Of a DNA stretch of 64,000 nt, positions 36,672-45,187 are shown one piece after another. The position numbers were made by a program, and so were the translations under genes. The stretch comes from Bradyrhizobium sp. B124 (GTDB lineage Bacteria > Pseudomonadota > Alphaproteobacteria > Rhizobiales > Xanthobacteraceae), in contig NZ_CP152413.1 of the NCBI RefSeq assembly GCF_038967635.1, positions 2,170,001 to 2,234,000 on the forward strand. The letters are read 5' to 3'. The notes beneath the pieces were generated by a model. It saw nothing but the letters and a program-made list of their open reading frames with translations, searched no databases and had not been told where the DNA came from. Positions within the stretch are counted from its first letter, which is position 1. Every line of letters starts with the position of its first letter.

Positions 36672-37457
36672 ATGCGCGGTAAATTTCGTCGGATTTCATT
36701 GCCGCGCCGTCTCGTCGCCGATCTGATGTACGCGTCGGCCGGCGTGCCGTTCGTCTCCCTGACACGCTCGCTGAACGTTCGTACGCTGGTGGAGGCCCGC
36801 GCACGCGTGGCGCAGGCGCCAGGCTGGGCCTCGATCTTCGTCAAGGCATTCGCGCTGGTCGCCAAGACCGAACCGACCCTGCGCACGCTGCACGTCAAAT
36901 GGCCCTGGCCCTGTCTCTACGAGCTGCCGTGCAGCGTCGGCATGGTGGCCATTGCGCGCGTTGAGAAGGGCGAGGAATGCGTGCTGTTCGAACGCGTCCG
37001 GGGCGCCGATAAGATGGCGCTTGGCGATGTCGATGCGCTGATCCGGCGCGCCAAGACCGCGCCGCTCCACGAAATCCCCTCCTTCCGCAAAATACTCTGC
37101 GTGACGCGCCTGCCGTTTCCGCTTCGACGCCTGGCTTGGGCGATCGGGATGAATTTCGGCCGGCAGCGCGCCAATTTCTGCGGCAACTTCGGCGTGACAT
37201 CGGTCGCGGCCTACGGCCCGGGCGAATTGCACGCGCTGAGCCCCGGGCCATTCCTGCTGAGCTATGGCGTGATCAAGCCGGACCTGACCGTCGATGTGGT
37301 GCTGCGCTGGGACCATCTGGTCTGCGACGCCGCCCTGATCGCCAAAACCCTGACCCGGCTCGAGCAGGTGCTCGGCGGCGAAATCGCCGCGGAACTGGGC
37401 GCGATCCGGCCGCAAGCCGACGCCCGACCGGTCCGGGCCGTCGGAACCCGGCTTTGA
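36672..37457 (+). CDS. E2-type acyltransferase catalytic-domain protein, no lipoyl domain
   Basis: This 261-residue protein resembles the catalytic domain of 2-oxoacid dehydrogenase E2 acyltransferases. Near the C-terminus RWDHLVCDAALI has the HxxxD signature (His215, Asp219). FGVTSVAAYGPGELHALSPG aligns with the E2 strand region. It lacks any lipoyl or E1/E3-binding domain, and no dehydrogenase genes are nearby. It is probably an orphan acyltransferase; the acyl donor is unknown. Confidence 0.72.
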   Translation: MRGKFRRISLPRRLVADLMYASAGVPFVSLTRSLNVRTLVEARARVAQAPGWASIFVKAFALVAKTEPTLRTLHVKWPWPCLYELPCSVGMVAIARVEKGEECVLFERVRGADKMALGDVDALIRRAKTAPLHEIPSFRKILCVTRLPFPLRRLAWAIGMNFGRQRANFCGNFGVTSVAAYGPGELHALSPGPFLLSYGVIKPDLTVDVVLRWDHLVCDAALIAKTLTRLEQVLGGEIAAELGAIRPQADARPVRAVGTRL

Positions 37458-37513
37458 GCTGTGAAACCGGCTAATTTTGACGCCGATTCGGCCCAAATCG
37501 GCCTGCGTTTTGT

Positions 37514-37542
37514 TTGACAGAGCCGGACTTTCTCCTTAAGAC
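37514..37542 (+). promoter_or_regulatory. Putative rpsD promoter
   Basis: TTGACA (37514-37519), 17 bp, then TAAGAC (37537-37542). Transcription would begin near 37549, leaving a leader of about 175 nt. Confidence 0.6.
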
Positions 37543-37551
37543 CACCCTTGC

Positions 37552-37652
37552 TCGCGGGCCGGTTTCGGCCCGCGATGCGTTTCGCGACCCGTGGTTCTCC
37601 CCGAGCTTTCGAGGCGGACCTGTCGGTACGGGCCTTTTGGCCGGTACACAGG
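37552..37652 (+). promoter_or_regulatory. Structured rpsD 5' leader
   Basis: Two hairpins can form in the untranslated leader. TCGCGGGCCG-GTTT-CGGCCCGCGA (37552-37575) is perfect. A larger stem, from CCTGTCGGTACGGGCC to GGCCGGTACACAGG (37619-37652), has small mismatches. The r-protein S4 autoregulates its own mRNA in other bacteria, so this is a candidate S4 leader; no known class was matched. Confidence 0.5.
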
Positions 37653-37725
37653 AGGGCGCGTCTCCTCAAACCTGAAACTGACAAAACGCCGGGCGCTTCG
37701 TGCGACGGCTATCAAAGAGGACGCG

Positions 37726-38343
37726 ATGACAAAGCGCAGTGAGGCGAAGTACAAGATCGATCGCCGCATGGGCCAGAACATCTGGGGCCGCCCGAAGAGC
37801 CCTGTGAACCGCCGCGAATACGGCCCCGGCCAGCACGGCCAGCGCCGCAAGGGCAAGCTCTCCGACTTCGGCGTGCAGCTCCGCGCCAAACAGAAGCTGA
37901 AGGGCTACTACGCCAACATTTCCGAGCGCCAGTTCCACGGCATTTATGTCGAGGCCAGCCGCCTGAAGGGCGACACCGGCGAGAACCTGATCGGCCTGCT
38001 CGAGCGCCGTCTCGACACCGTGGTCTATCGCGCCAAGTTCGTCGCCACGATGTTCGCTGCGCGCCAGTTCATCAACCACGGCCACGTCAAGGTGAATGGC
38101 CGCAAGGTCAACATCGGCAGCTACAAGCTGAAGGTCGGCGACACCATCGAGGTCAAGGAAGCCTCCAAGCAGCTGACCCCGGTGCTGGAAGCCGCCCAGC
38201 TGCCCGAGCGCGACCTGCCCGACTTCCTCGAAGTCGATCATGGCAAGATGACCGCGAAATTCGTCCGCATCCCGGCGCTCGGCGACGTGCCGTTCCCGGT
38301 GCAGATGGAGCCGCATCTGATCGTCGAATTCTATTCGCGCTGA
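37726..38343 (+). CDS. rpsD: 30S ribosomal protein S4
   Basis: This 205-residue protein, [20 protein letters not shown], ends with the S4 RNA-binding domain ([12 protein letters not shown] ... [16 protein letters not shown]). It nucleates small-subunit assembly by binding 16S rRNA. The ATG at 37726 has AGAGG upstream. It is monocistronic, with a promoter and structured leader before it and a strong terminator after it. Confidence 0.97.
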   Translation: MTKRSEAKYKIDRRMGQNIWGRPKSPVNRREYGPGQHGQRRKGKLSDFGVQLRAKQKLKGYYANISERQFHGIYVEASRLKGDTGENLIGLLERRLDTVVYRAKFVATMFAARQFINHGHVKVNGRKVNIGSYKLKVGDTIEVKEASKQLTPVLEAAQLPERDLPDFLEVDHGKMTAKFVRIPALGDVPFPVQMEPHLIVEFYSR

Positions 38344-38366
38344 TCACAGCAGCGTTGCGAGATCCG

Positions 38367-38398
38367 AAAGGCCCCGGTTTTGCCGGGGCCTTTTTGTT
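38367..38398 (+). terminator. Rho-independent terminator after rpsD
   Basis: AAAGGCCCCGG-TTTT-CCGGGGCC with a bulged G, followed by TTTTTGTTT, forms a classic terminator 23 bp past the rpsD stop. Confidence 0.93.
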
Positions 38399-38476
38399 TG
38401 AGCGTGAGACGACTATTATACCGAGGACTTGCATGCGCACGACTTGGCAGATCGCTGCCCACGGAGATTCTTGCCG

Positions 38477-38704
38477 ATGACCCGGTTACTCGAACAGGCG
38501 TTCGACACAGTCTCAAATTTGCCTGACACGGAGCAGGACGAGCTCGCGCGTATCATGCTGCAGCTTGCCGGTGTCGACCAACCGCCGCTCCAGCTGACGC
38601 CGGAAGAGGACGCCGATCTGGCCGAGGCCGACGCCGAGATTGCGCGCGGCGAATTGGCAACGGCCGAGGAAGTTCGTGCGATGTGGACCAAGCACGGGCT
38701 GTGA
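38477..38704 (+). CDS. Antitoxin of a RelE/ParE-type toxin-antitoxin pair
   Basis: This 75-residue, strongly acidic protein (PEEDADLAEADAEIARGE) sits directly before a toxin gene that overlaps its stop (GTGA). Size, charge and coupling fit an antitoxin. Its N-terminal MTRLLEQAFDTVSNLPD is typical of this class. It should bind and neutralise the toxin and repress the operon. A TATTATACC element at ~38412 may be the promoter. Confidence 0.8.
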   Translation: MTRLLEQAFDTVSNLPDTEQDELARIMLQLAGVDQPPLQLTPEEDADLAEADAEIARGELATAEEVRAMWTKHGL

Positions 38705-38979
38705 ACGTCCGCTATACGCAACGCGCACTTGTTCAGATTGATCGAGCGCTGTCCTATGTCGAGGCACGATCGCCTCAAGGGGCAATCCACATTCGCGACC
38801 GCATCCTGGACCTTGTCACGCTGCTGCAGGAACAACCCCGTGCGGGGCGCGCGACAAGCCGTCCAGGCGTCCGCCGGCTGCCGGCCACGCCATATCCGTA
38901 CCTGATCGACTATCGCGTGACGCCGACCGAGATTATCGTTATGCGGTTTCGTCACGCTGCACGGAGACCAATACGCTAG
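38701..38979 (+). CDS. RelE/ParE family toxin
   Basis: This 92-residue basic protein, with NVRYTQRALVQIDRALSYV, GRATSRPGVRRLPATPYPYLIDYRV and EIIVMRFRHAARR, matches the RelE/ParE fold. The GTG start overlaps the antitoxin stop by 4 bp. Whether it cuts mRNA or targets gyrase cannot be told by eye. It ends 40 bp before the aldolase gene. Confidence 0.83.
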   Translation: MNVRYTQRALVQIDRALSYVEARSPQGAIHIRDRILDLVTLLQEQPRAGRATSRPGVRRLPATPYPYLIDYRVTPTEIIVMRFRHAARRPIR

Positions 38980-39019
38980 CAGCGAATCCGCCCACCCAGC
39001 GCGGAGCGATGAGGAAAGC

Positions 39020-40087
39020 ATGCACTACACCCCTGCCCGGCCCGATCCCAAGGCGCCCGCCGTCCGCATCAACCTGTTGTCGGACACGCAAACCAAGCCG
39101 ACGCCGGCAATGCGCGAGGCGATGGCAAAGGCCGAGGTCGGCGACGAGCAAGTCGGTGACGATCCGACCACCAATGAGCTCAACGCCCGCGTCGCCGATC
39201 TGCTCGGCAAGGAAGCCGCCGTCTTCATGCCGTCGGGCACGATGTGCAACGTCGCGGCGACGCTGGCCTATTGCCGCCCCGGCGACGAGATCCTGGCGCA
39301 CGCGACCGCGCATATCATCGCCCGCGAGGGTGGCGCGCATGCCGCGCTCGGCGGTTTCCAGATCACGCAGCTGCCGGGCGACGACGGCCAGTTCACGCCG
39401 GAGACCTTCCGCGCCGCACTGCACCCGCGCACCCGCTACCAGCCGCCGCAGGTGCTCGTCAGCGTCGAGCAGACCGCCAATATCGGCGGCGGCACGATCT
39501 GGAAGAAAACCGCGCTGGATGAGGTCGTGCGCATCGCCAAGGACCACGGGCTTGTGACCCACATGGACGGTGCGCGCCTCCTGAACGCGACCGTCGCCTC
39601 AGGCATCGCGCCGCGCGACATGACGGCGGGTTGGGATTCCGCCTGGATCGATTTCTCCAAGGGACTCGGCGCACCGATCGGCGGCGTGATCGCCGGCACC
39701 CGCGCCTTCATCGACGACGTCTGGCGCTGGAAGCAGCGGCTCGGCGGCTCGATGCGGCAGTCCGGCGTCTGTGCCGCCGCCTGCATCTACGCGCTCGATC
39801 ACCATGTCGACCGCCTCGACGACGACCATGCCAATGCGCGGGCGCTGGCGCGAGGACTGGCGCAGATCAACGGCATCGCGGTGCAGGCGCCCGAGACCAA
39901 CCTCGTCTTCTTCAGGCCCGACGGCGCCGGCGTCTCCGGCGACAAGATGGTCGCGGAGCTGCGCAAGCGCGGGGTGACGCTCGCAATGATGGACGGCCGG
40001 ATCAGGGCCTGCACGCATCTCGATGTCACGGCCGCGATGATCGAGGAAGCGGTCGGTCACGTCAGAGATATCGTCCGCGGGGCGTAG
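39020..40087 (+). CDS. Threonine aldolase family PLP enzyme
   Basis: This 355-residue PLP enzyme of the beta-eliminating lyase/threonine aldolase type has INLLSDTQTKPTPAM and VFMPSGTMCNVAA. HMDGARL and the Schiff-base lysine in DFSKGLGAPIGG follow. It would split threonine or a related beta-hydroxy amino acid to glycine and an aldehyde. It stands alone. A GATGAGGAAAG segment precedes the ATG. Confidence 0.9.
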   Translation: MHYTPARPDPKAPAVRINLLSDTQTKPTPAMREAMAKAEVGDEQVGDDPTTNELNARVADLLGKEAAVFMPSGTMCNVAATLAYCRPGDEILAHATAHIIAREGGAHAALGGFQITQLPGDDGQFTPETFRAALHPRTRYQPPQVLVSVEQTANIGGGTIWKKTALDEVVRIAKDHGLVTHMDGARLLNATVASGIAPRDMTAGWDSAWIDFSKGLGAPIGGVIAGTRAFIDDVWRWKQRLGGSMRQSGVCAAACIYALDHHVDRLDDDHANARALARGLAQINGIAVQAPETNLVFFRPDGAGVSGDKMVAELRKRGVTLAMMDGRIRACTHLDVTAAMIEEAVGHVRDIVRGA

Positions 40088-40107
40088 ATCCGTAGCCCGG
40101 TGAGCAG

Positions 40108-41370
40108 CTAGCGCCCCATCGCCTGATAGATCAGCGTCTTCAGCTCCTGCTGGATCCGGCCGCGCTGTGACGGCGTCTGCACCATGAAGATCCCGAACAG
40201 ATCGTCGGCGGGGTCGATGAAGAAGAACGTCCCGCCGACGCCGTCCCAGCGATATTCGCCGAGCGGCCAGGACGTGTTCGGCGGCACCGAGGTACGGACC
40301 GCGAAACCGAGGCCGAAGCCGGAGTTCGGCCCCGGATAATAGTTCTTGTCGCGCACGACACCGGTTTCGGGACCGATGTGATCGGACGCCATCAGCGCGA
40401 TGGTTTCCGGTTTCAGGTAGCGCTTCCCGCCATAGCTGCCGCCGTTCAACAGCATCTGCGAGAAGCGCGCATAGTCGCCGACGGTGCCGACCATGCCGCC
40501 GCCGCCGGATTCCCGTCGCAGCGGCTGGCGCGGGTCGCTGACGTCGGCGACCGGACTGATGATGCGATCCTTCGGCATCGGCTCGGCGATCAGCGGCCAC
40601 TTCGCCCGGTCGGCAACATAGAATGCGGTCTCGTTCATGCCGAGCGGGCCGAGCAGCCGCTCCTTCTCGACCTGAAACAGGGATTTACCTGTGATCACCT
40701 CGATGATGCGGCCGAGCACGTCGGTGGAATGGCCGTAATCCCATTGCGTGCCGGGTTGCTCGGCGAGCGGCAGCCCGGTGAGCCGCGCCGCGAATTCGGC
40801 ATTGTCGGGATCGTTGTCGAGCAGGCCGGCATCGGCGTAGGTCCTGTTCACGAGACCGCCGCCATAATAGCCGTAGGGCAGTCCTGCCGTGTGGCGCATC
40901 AGGTCTTCGATCGTCACCGGACGCTTGAGCGGCTCGAGCGTCATCGTCGCCTTGCCCTCATCGCCGCGCTTTTCGACGCCGACCTTCATGTCGGCAAAGG
41001 CCGGGATGTATTTCGACACCGGATCGCTGAGAGCGAGCCTGCCCTCCTCCACCAGCATCATGGCGATGACTGACGTGATCGGCTTCGACATCGAATAGAG
41101 ACGGAAGATGGTTTCCGCGCTCATCGACAATTCGGTTGCGACGTCGCGAACCCCGAAATTCTCGTAGTAGACCGGCTTGCCGTGCTGCTGCAGCAGCAGG
41201 ATCGCGCCGGGGATCTTCCCGCTCGCGATCTCGTTCCTGACATAGTCGGAGACCTTGGCGAGGCCATCCGCCGAGAAGCTGTGCGCGGCCGGCCCCGGGG
41301 AGCCGGCCTGCGCAACCGTTGCGACGAGGGCGACCGCGAGTGCCGCGATGAGCGCACGGCACCCATGCAT
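40108..41370 (-). CDS. Secreted beta-lactamase-family serine hydrolase (copy B)
   Basis: This 420-residue protein has a signal peptide, MHGCRALIAALAVALVATV with AQA-G, and the class C beta-lactamase fold with the SxxK nucleophile in LYSMSKPIT. A YGH triad occurs in WDYGHSTDVLG. Family members include esterases and D-aminopeptidases; the substrate is unknown. The ATG at 41370 (GGAG 8 nt upstream) directly follows the stop of the paralogue, so the two are coupled. A longer start at 41391 is possible. Confidence 0.87.
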   Translation of the reverse strand: MHGCRALIAALAVALVATVAQAGSPGPAAHSFSADGLAKVSDYVRNEIASGKIPGAILLLQQHGKPVYYENFGVRDVATELSMSAETIFRLYSMSKPITSVIAMMLVEEGRLALSDPVSKYIPAFADMKVGVEKRGDEGKATMTLEPLKRPVTIEDLMRHTAGLPYGYYGGGLVNRTYADAGLLDNDPDNAEFAARLTGLPLAEQPGTQWDYGHSTDVLGRIIEVITGKSLFQVEKERLLGPLGMNETAFYVADRAKWPLIAEPMPKDRIISPVADVSDPRQPLRRESGGGGMVGTVGDYARFSQMLLNGGSYGGKRYLKPETIALMASDHIGPETGVVRDKNYYPGPNSGFGLGFAVRTSVPPNTSWPLGEYRWDGVGGTFFFIDPADDLFGIFMVQTPSQRGRIQQELKTLIYQAMGR

Positions 41371-41371
41371 A

Positions 41372-42658
41372 TCAATTCTCCATGGCTTCATAGACGAGCT
41401 GCTTCAGCGTCCGCTGGATGCGCTGACGCTCGGTCGGCGTCTGCTCCAGGAGGACGAAGAAGAAGTCCTGCTTGCGGTCGATGATGTAATAGCAGCCGCT
41501 GGCGCCGTCCCATTTCAATTCGCCGAGATCGCCTGGAGGCGGCGGCTTGGCATTGCCCGGATCGGTGCGCACCGCGATCCCGAGCCCGAAGCCGAAGCCG
41601 TCGCCGGGGAAATAGAACACGTCGCGCGCAACGCCGGAGCCCGGGCCGACACGATCGGTCGTCAATTCCTTGAACGTCTCGGGCTTCAGGATGGTCTTGC
41701 CGTCGAGGGTGCCGCCATTGAGCAGCATTTGCGCGAAGCGCGAATAATCCGCCATGGTCGAGACCATGCCGCCGCTGGCGGATTCCCATTTCTTGACCTT
41801 GGTCGGATCGTTGACCCGGCCGACCCGGAAGTCGCTGTCGTTCGGCATCGGCTGTGCCATCAGCTTCTGCTTCTCGGGATCGGTGACGAAGAAGCCGGTG
41901 TCCTTCATGCCGAGCGGGTCGAGCAGCCTTTCGTGCTCGATCGTCGAGAGCTTCTCGCCGGTAGTCACCTCCATCACGCGCGCCAGAATGTCGGTGGAAT
42001 GGCCGTATTGCCAGAGCGCGCCGGGCTGGTTGTGCAGCGGCAGCTTGGCGATCCGCTCGGCGAATTCGGCGAGATCGAAATCTCCGCCGTAGATATCGGC
42101 GTCCTTGTAGGCCTTGCGGACCAGGCTATCACCATAGAACCCGTAGGTGATGCCGGACGTATGCGTCATCAGATCGAGGATCGTCATCGGCCGCTCTGGC
42201 GGCACCAGTTCGAGCGTCTTGGTGCCGTCCTCCGCCTTCTTCTCGACGCCGACCTTCACATTGGCAAAGGACGGGATGTACTTCGAGACGGGATCGTCGA
42301 GCTTGTACTTGCCCTCCTCCAGAAGCTGCATCGAGACCACGGCGGTGATCGACTTGGACATCGAGGCCAGGCGGAAGATGGTCTGGTCGGTGATCGGCGC
42401 CTTGCTGACCACGTCCTGCACGCCGAAGGCCTCGTGATAGATCGGCTTGCCGTGCTGCTGGATCAGGACGATGGCGCCGGGAATTTTTCCGGTCGCGACC
42501 TCGTTCTTGAAGAACTCGCTGATCTTGGCGAGCTTGTCGGGGTTGAAATGCGCGCCCGCCGGAATCTCGTAGGTGCCCTCGGTGTGTGCGTACGCCAACG
42601 ATGCCGCCAGCAACACCGCGGCTGCTGCGGCGGCGCACGTCAAACGAAATGAATGCAT
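41372..42658 (-). CDS. Secreted beta-lactamase-family serine hydrolase (copy A)
   Basis: This 428-residue paralogue of the next gene has a signal peptide (MHSFRLTCAAAAAAVLLAAS), the SxxK motif in LASMSKSIT, and YGH in WQYGHSTDILA. The two copies share most blocks (SKYIP, MPND/MPKD, GGMV, TERQRIQ/QRGRIQ). The start at 42658 gives a standard signal peptide; the upstream extension is rejected. Tandem duplication is evident. Confidence 0.87.
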   Translation of the reverse strand: MHSFRLTCAAAAAAVLLAASLAYAHTEGTYEIPAGAHFNPDKLAKISEFFKNEVATGKIPGAIVLIQQHGKPIYHEAFGVQDVVSKAPITDQTIFRLASMSKSITAVVSMQLLEEGKYKLDDPVSKYIPSFANVKVGVEKKAEDGTKTLELVPPERPMTILDLMTHTSGITYGFYGDSLVRKAYKDADIYGGDFDLAEFAERIAKLPLHNQPGALWQYGHSTDILARVMEVTTGEKLSTIEHERLLDPLGMKDTGFFVTDPEKQKLMAQPMPNDSDFRVGRVNDPTKVKKWESASGGMVSTMADYSRFAQMLLNGGTLDGKTILKPETFKELTTDRVGPGSGVARDVFYFPGDGFGFGLGIAVRTDPGNAKPPPPGDLGELKWDGASGCYYIIDRKQDFFFVLLEQTPTERQRIQRTLKQLVYEAMEN

Positions 42659-42707
42659 TTGAACTATCCCTCCCCGGAAATCACGGGGAAGTGTAGCGGC
42701 GGTATCA

Positions 42708-43253
42708 TCAGGCACAAGGGCTCCCGAAGGCGTCCAGGGCCTCCTGATGCAGCTCGCCGCTCTGGGCCGAGAAGCAGCAGAAGATCACCAGCGTGACGCC
42801 GGGTGCGGTTGCCAGGGCGTCGACGACAGTCTTGACCGCAATGCCGGCGGCGCGATCCGCGGGGAAGCGGTAGATGCCGGTGGAGATCGCAGGGAAAGCG
42901 ACGGACTCAAGCCCGTGCTCTTCGCACAGCTCTATCGAGCGGCGATAGCAGGATGCAAGCAGACTGTCCTCGTCGAGCTTGCCGCCATTCCACACCGGGC
43001 CGACCGTATGGATGACGTGCCTGGCAGGCAGCCGATACCCTTTGGTGATCTTGGCCTGGCCAGACTTGCAACCGTGAAGCATACGGCATTCGGCGACCAG
43101 GTCCGGCCCCGCGGCGCGGTGGATCGCGCCGTCGACGCCGCCGCCCCCAAGCAGCGACGAATTGGCCGCGTTGACGATGGCGTCAACGCGCAGGGTCGTG
43201 ATGTCGGTAACGATGACTTCGAGCCGCGCCTTGCCGATCTGGCGCGCCGTCAA
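42708..43253 (-). CDS. Macro domain protein (O-acetyl-ADP-ribose deacetylase type)
   Basis: This 181-residue macro domain has [22 protein letters not shown] and [12 protein letters not shown], the hallmark ADP-ribose-binding loops, as in YmdB. It removes acetyl groups or ADP-ribose from small molecules or proteins. The start is TTG at 43253, only 2 bp past the grxD stop, implying coupled translation. No ATG fits upstream of the domain. Confidence 0.9.
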   Translation of the reverse strand: MTARQIGKARLEVIVTDITTLRVDAIVNAANSSLLGGGGVDGAIHRAAGPDLVAECRMLHGCKSGQAKITKGYRLPARHVIHTVGPVWNGGKLDEDSLLASCYRRSIELCEEHGLESVAFPAISTGIYRFPADRAAGIAVKTVVDALATAPGVTLVIFCCFSAQSGELHQEALDAFGSPCA

Positions 43254-43255
43254 GG

Positions 43256-43588
43256 TCAGGCAACCACGTCGACCGGGATGCCCTTGTCGGCAAACAGCTG
43301 CTGCAATTCACCGGCCTGGAACATCTCGCGGATGATGTCGCAACCGCCGACGAACTCGCCCTTCACATAGAGCTGCGGAATCGTCGGCCAGTTCGAATAG
43401 ACCTTGATGCCGTCGCGCAGCTCGGCCGATTCGAGAACGTTGAGGCCCTTGTAGCCGACACCGATGTGGTCGAGGATTTGCACGACCTGACCGGAAAACC
43501 CGCACTGCGGGAATTGCGGCGTGCCCTTCATGAACAGCACGACGTCGTTCGACTTCACTTCGTTGTCGATGAATTGCTCGATGCTCAT
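43256..43588 (-). CDS. grxD: Monothiol glutaredoxin (Grx4 family)
   Basis: This 110-residue protein has the active-site CGFS in FPQCGFSGQ and a glutathione-contact block [20 protein letters not shown]. It carries [2Fe-2S] clusters with a BolA partner. Here bolA lies ~4.5 kb away (47800-48036), separated by the egt and ltrA genes. The ATG at 43588 fits the family. Confidence 0.93.
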   Translation of the reverse strand: MSIEQFIDNEVKSNDVVLFMKGTPQFPQCGFSGQVVQILDHIGVGYKGLNVLESAELRDGIKVYSNWPTIPQLYVKGEFVGGCDIIREMFQAGELQQLFADKGIPVDVVA

Positions 43589-43880
43589 TTTCGCTTCCTT
43601 CGGGGGCGGCGCTCTCAAGCCTTGTGGGCCGGCCCACCCTTCTAACCCGTGACTGGCTATATATGTAGCTCAAACCATTGTGCATCCAAAGCAAAATGGC
43701 GGAAATCTGGCATGCGGCGGGGGCCGGACGGCACCGCAAAAAGGGCCGGGATTATCTGACGGGCCCAATATCATCATGGGGGAGGCTTTTTTCCCGTAAC
43801 GGAGCCCCTATCTAGGACGAACTGTCCGTCTGGAACCAGATTACCGAAGCAACGTTCTCCCCTTGAATCGGAGACCATCG

Positions 43881-45134
43881 TTGACGAAACCAGCCTCTGC
43901 CGCGGCCGCCATTCCCGGCACCTCCCCGTCATTGTCTTCCGAATCCGGATCGCTCGCGCAGCGGCTCGTGGACGCCTATCGCGCGGTCCGCGACGAGACC
44001 GAGCGCCGGGCCGCGCCGCTGTCGGCGGAAGACCAGCTGATCCAGTCGATGCCGGATGCGAGCCCCGCCAAGTGGCACCGCGCCCACACGACCTGGTTCT
44101 TCGAGCAGTTTCTGCTCGGCGAGCACGACAAGGGCTACACGCCGTTCCACCCGGACTACGCCTATCTGTTCAATTCCTATTACGTCAGCGCCGGCCCCAG
44201 GCATGCCCGCCACCAGCGCGGCCATCTGACCCGCCCGACATCAGACGAAGTCACCGCCTACCGCCGCCATGTTGACGACGAGGTGGTGAAATTCTTCCAG
44301 GCTGCCCCGACGGACAAGCTCGAGGCGCTGGTGCCGCTGGTCGAGGTCGGCCTCAATCACGAGCAGCAGCATCAGGAGCTGATGTACACCGACATCCTGC
44401 ATGCCTTCGCGCAGAACCCGATCCCGCCGGCCTACGATCCGGCGTGGCACTTCCCGGCATCGCAGCGCGGGCCCGAGGAATGGGTGACGCTCAACGAGGG
44501 CATCCACACCGTCGGCCACGCCGACGACAGCTTCCATTTCGACAATGAGAAGCCCGCGCATCGCGCGCTGGTCGGCCCGGTCAAGCTCGCGAAAAACCTC
44601 GTCACCAATGCCGACTGGCTCGCCTTCATGAAGGACGGCGGCTATTCCACCGCCACGCTGTGGCTGATGGATGGCTTCGGCACGGTGACCAACGAGGGCT
44701 GGCAGGCGCCTGGTCACTGGCGCGAGATCGACGGCGAGTGGAAGATCATGACGCTCGGCGGTCTGCAGCCGATCGATCCGCAGGCTCCGGTTTGCCACGT
44801 CAGCTACTACGAAGCCGACGCCTTCGCCCGCTGGGCCGGCAAGCATCTGCCGACCGAGATGGAATGGGAGGTCGCCGCCCGCGCCGGCCTGCTCAACGAC
44901 GCCTACGGCATCGTCTGGCAATGGACCCGCAGCGCCTATGCGCCCTACCCCGGCTATCGCGCCATCGAAGGCGCGCTCGGCGAATACAACGGCAAGTTCA
45001 TGGTCAACCAGCTCGTGCTGCGCGGCTCGTCGCTGGCGACGCCGGCCGGTCACAGCCGTGTCACCTACCGCAACTTCTTCTATCCGCACCATCGCTGGCA
45101 ATTCACGGGGTTACGCCTCGCCGACTATGCCTGA
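43881..45134 (+). CDS. egtB: Ergothioneine biosynthesis protein EgtB
   Basis: This 417-residue sulfoxide synthase has an N-terminal DinB-like domain with the iron site HEQQHQE (His160, His164) and WHRAHTTWFFEQF. The C-terminal FGE-sulfatase domain follows (TLNEGIHTVGHADDSFHFDNE ... LRLADY). It joins hercynine to a thiol donor using oxygen. I chose TTG 43881 (CGGAGA 7 nt upstream); TTG 43863 is the alternative. egtD follows in the same orientation. Confidence 0.92.
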   Translation: MTKPASAAAAIPGTSPSLSSESGSLAQRLVDAYRAVRDETERRAAPLSAEDQLIQSMPDASPAKWHRAHTTWFFEQFLLGEHDKGYTPFHPDYAYLFNSYYVSAGPRHARHQRGHLTRPTSDEVTAYRRHVDDEVVKFFQAAPTDKLEALVPLVEVGLNHEQQHQELMYTDILHAFAQNPIPPAYDPAWHFPASQRGPEEWVTLNEGIHTVGHADDSFHFDNEKPAHRALVGPVKLAKNLVTNADWLAFMKDGGYSTATLWLMDGFGTVTNEGWQAPGHWREIDGEWKIMTLGGLQPIDPQAPVCHVSYYEADAFARWAGKHLPTEMEWEVAARAGLLNDAYGIVWQWTRSAYAPYPGYRAIEGALGEYNGKFMVNQLVLRGSSLATPAGHSRVTYRNFFYPHHRWQFTGLRLADYA

Positions 45135-45187
45135 TTGAGTCCTGTCGACATCGATGACGCGTCGGTAAGCGCGTTCGGGAGAGTATC

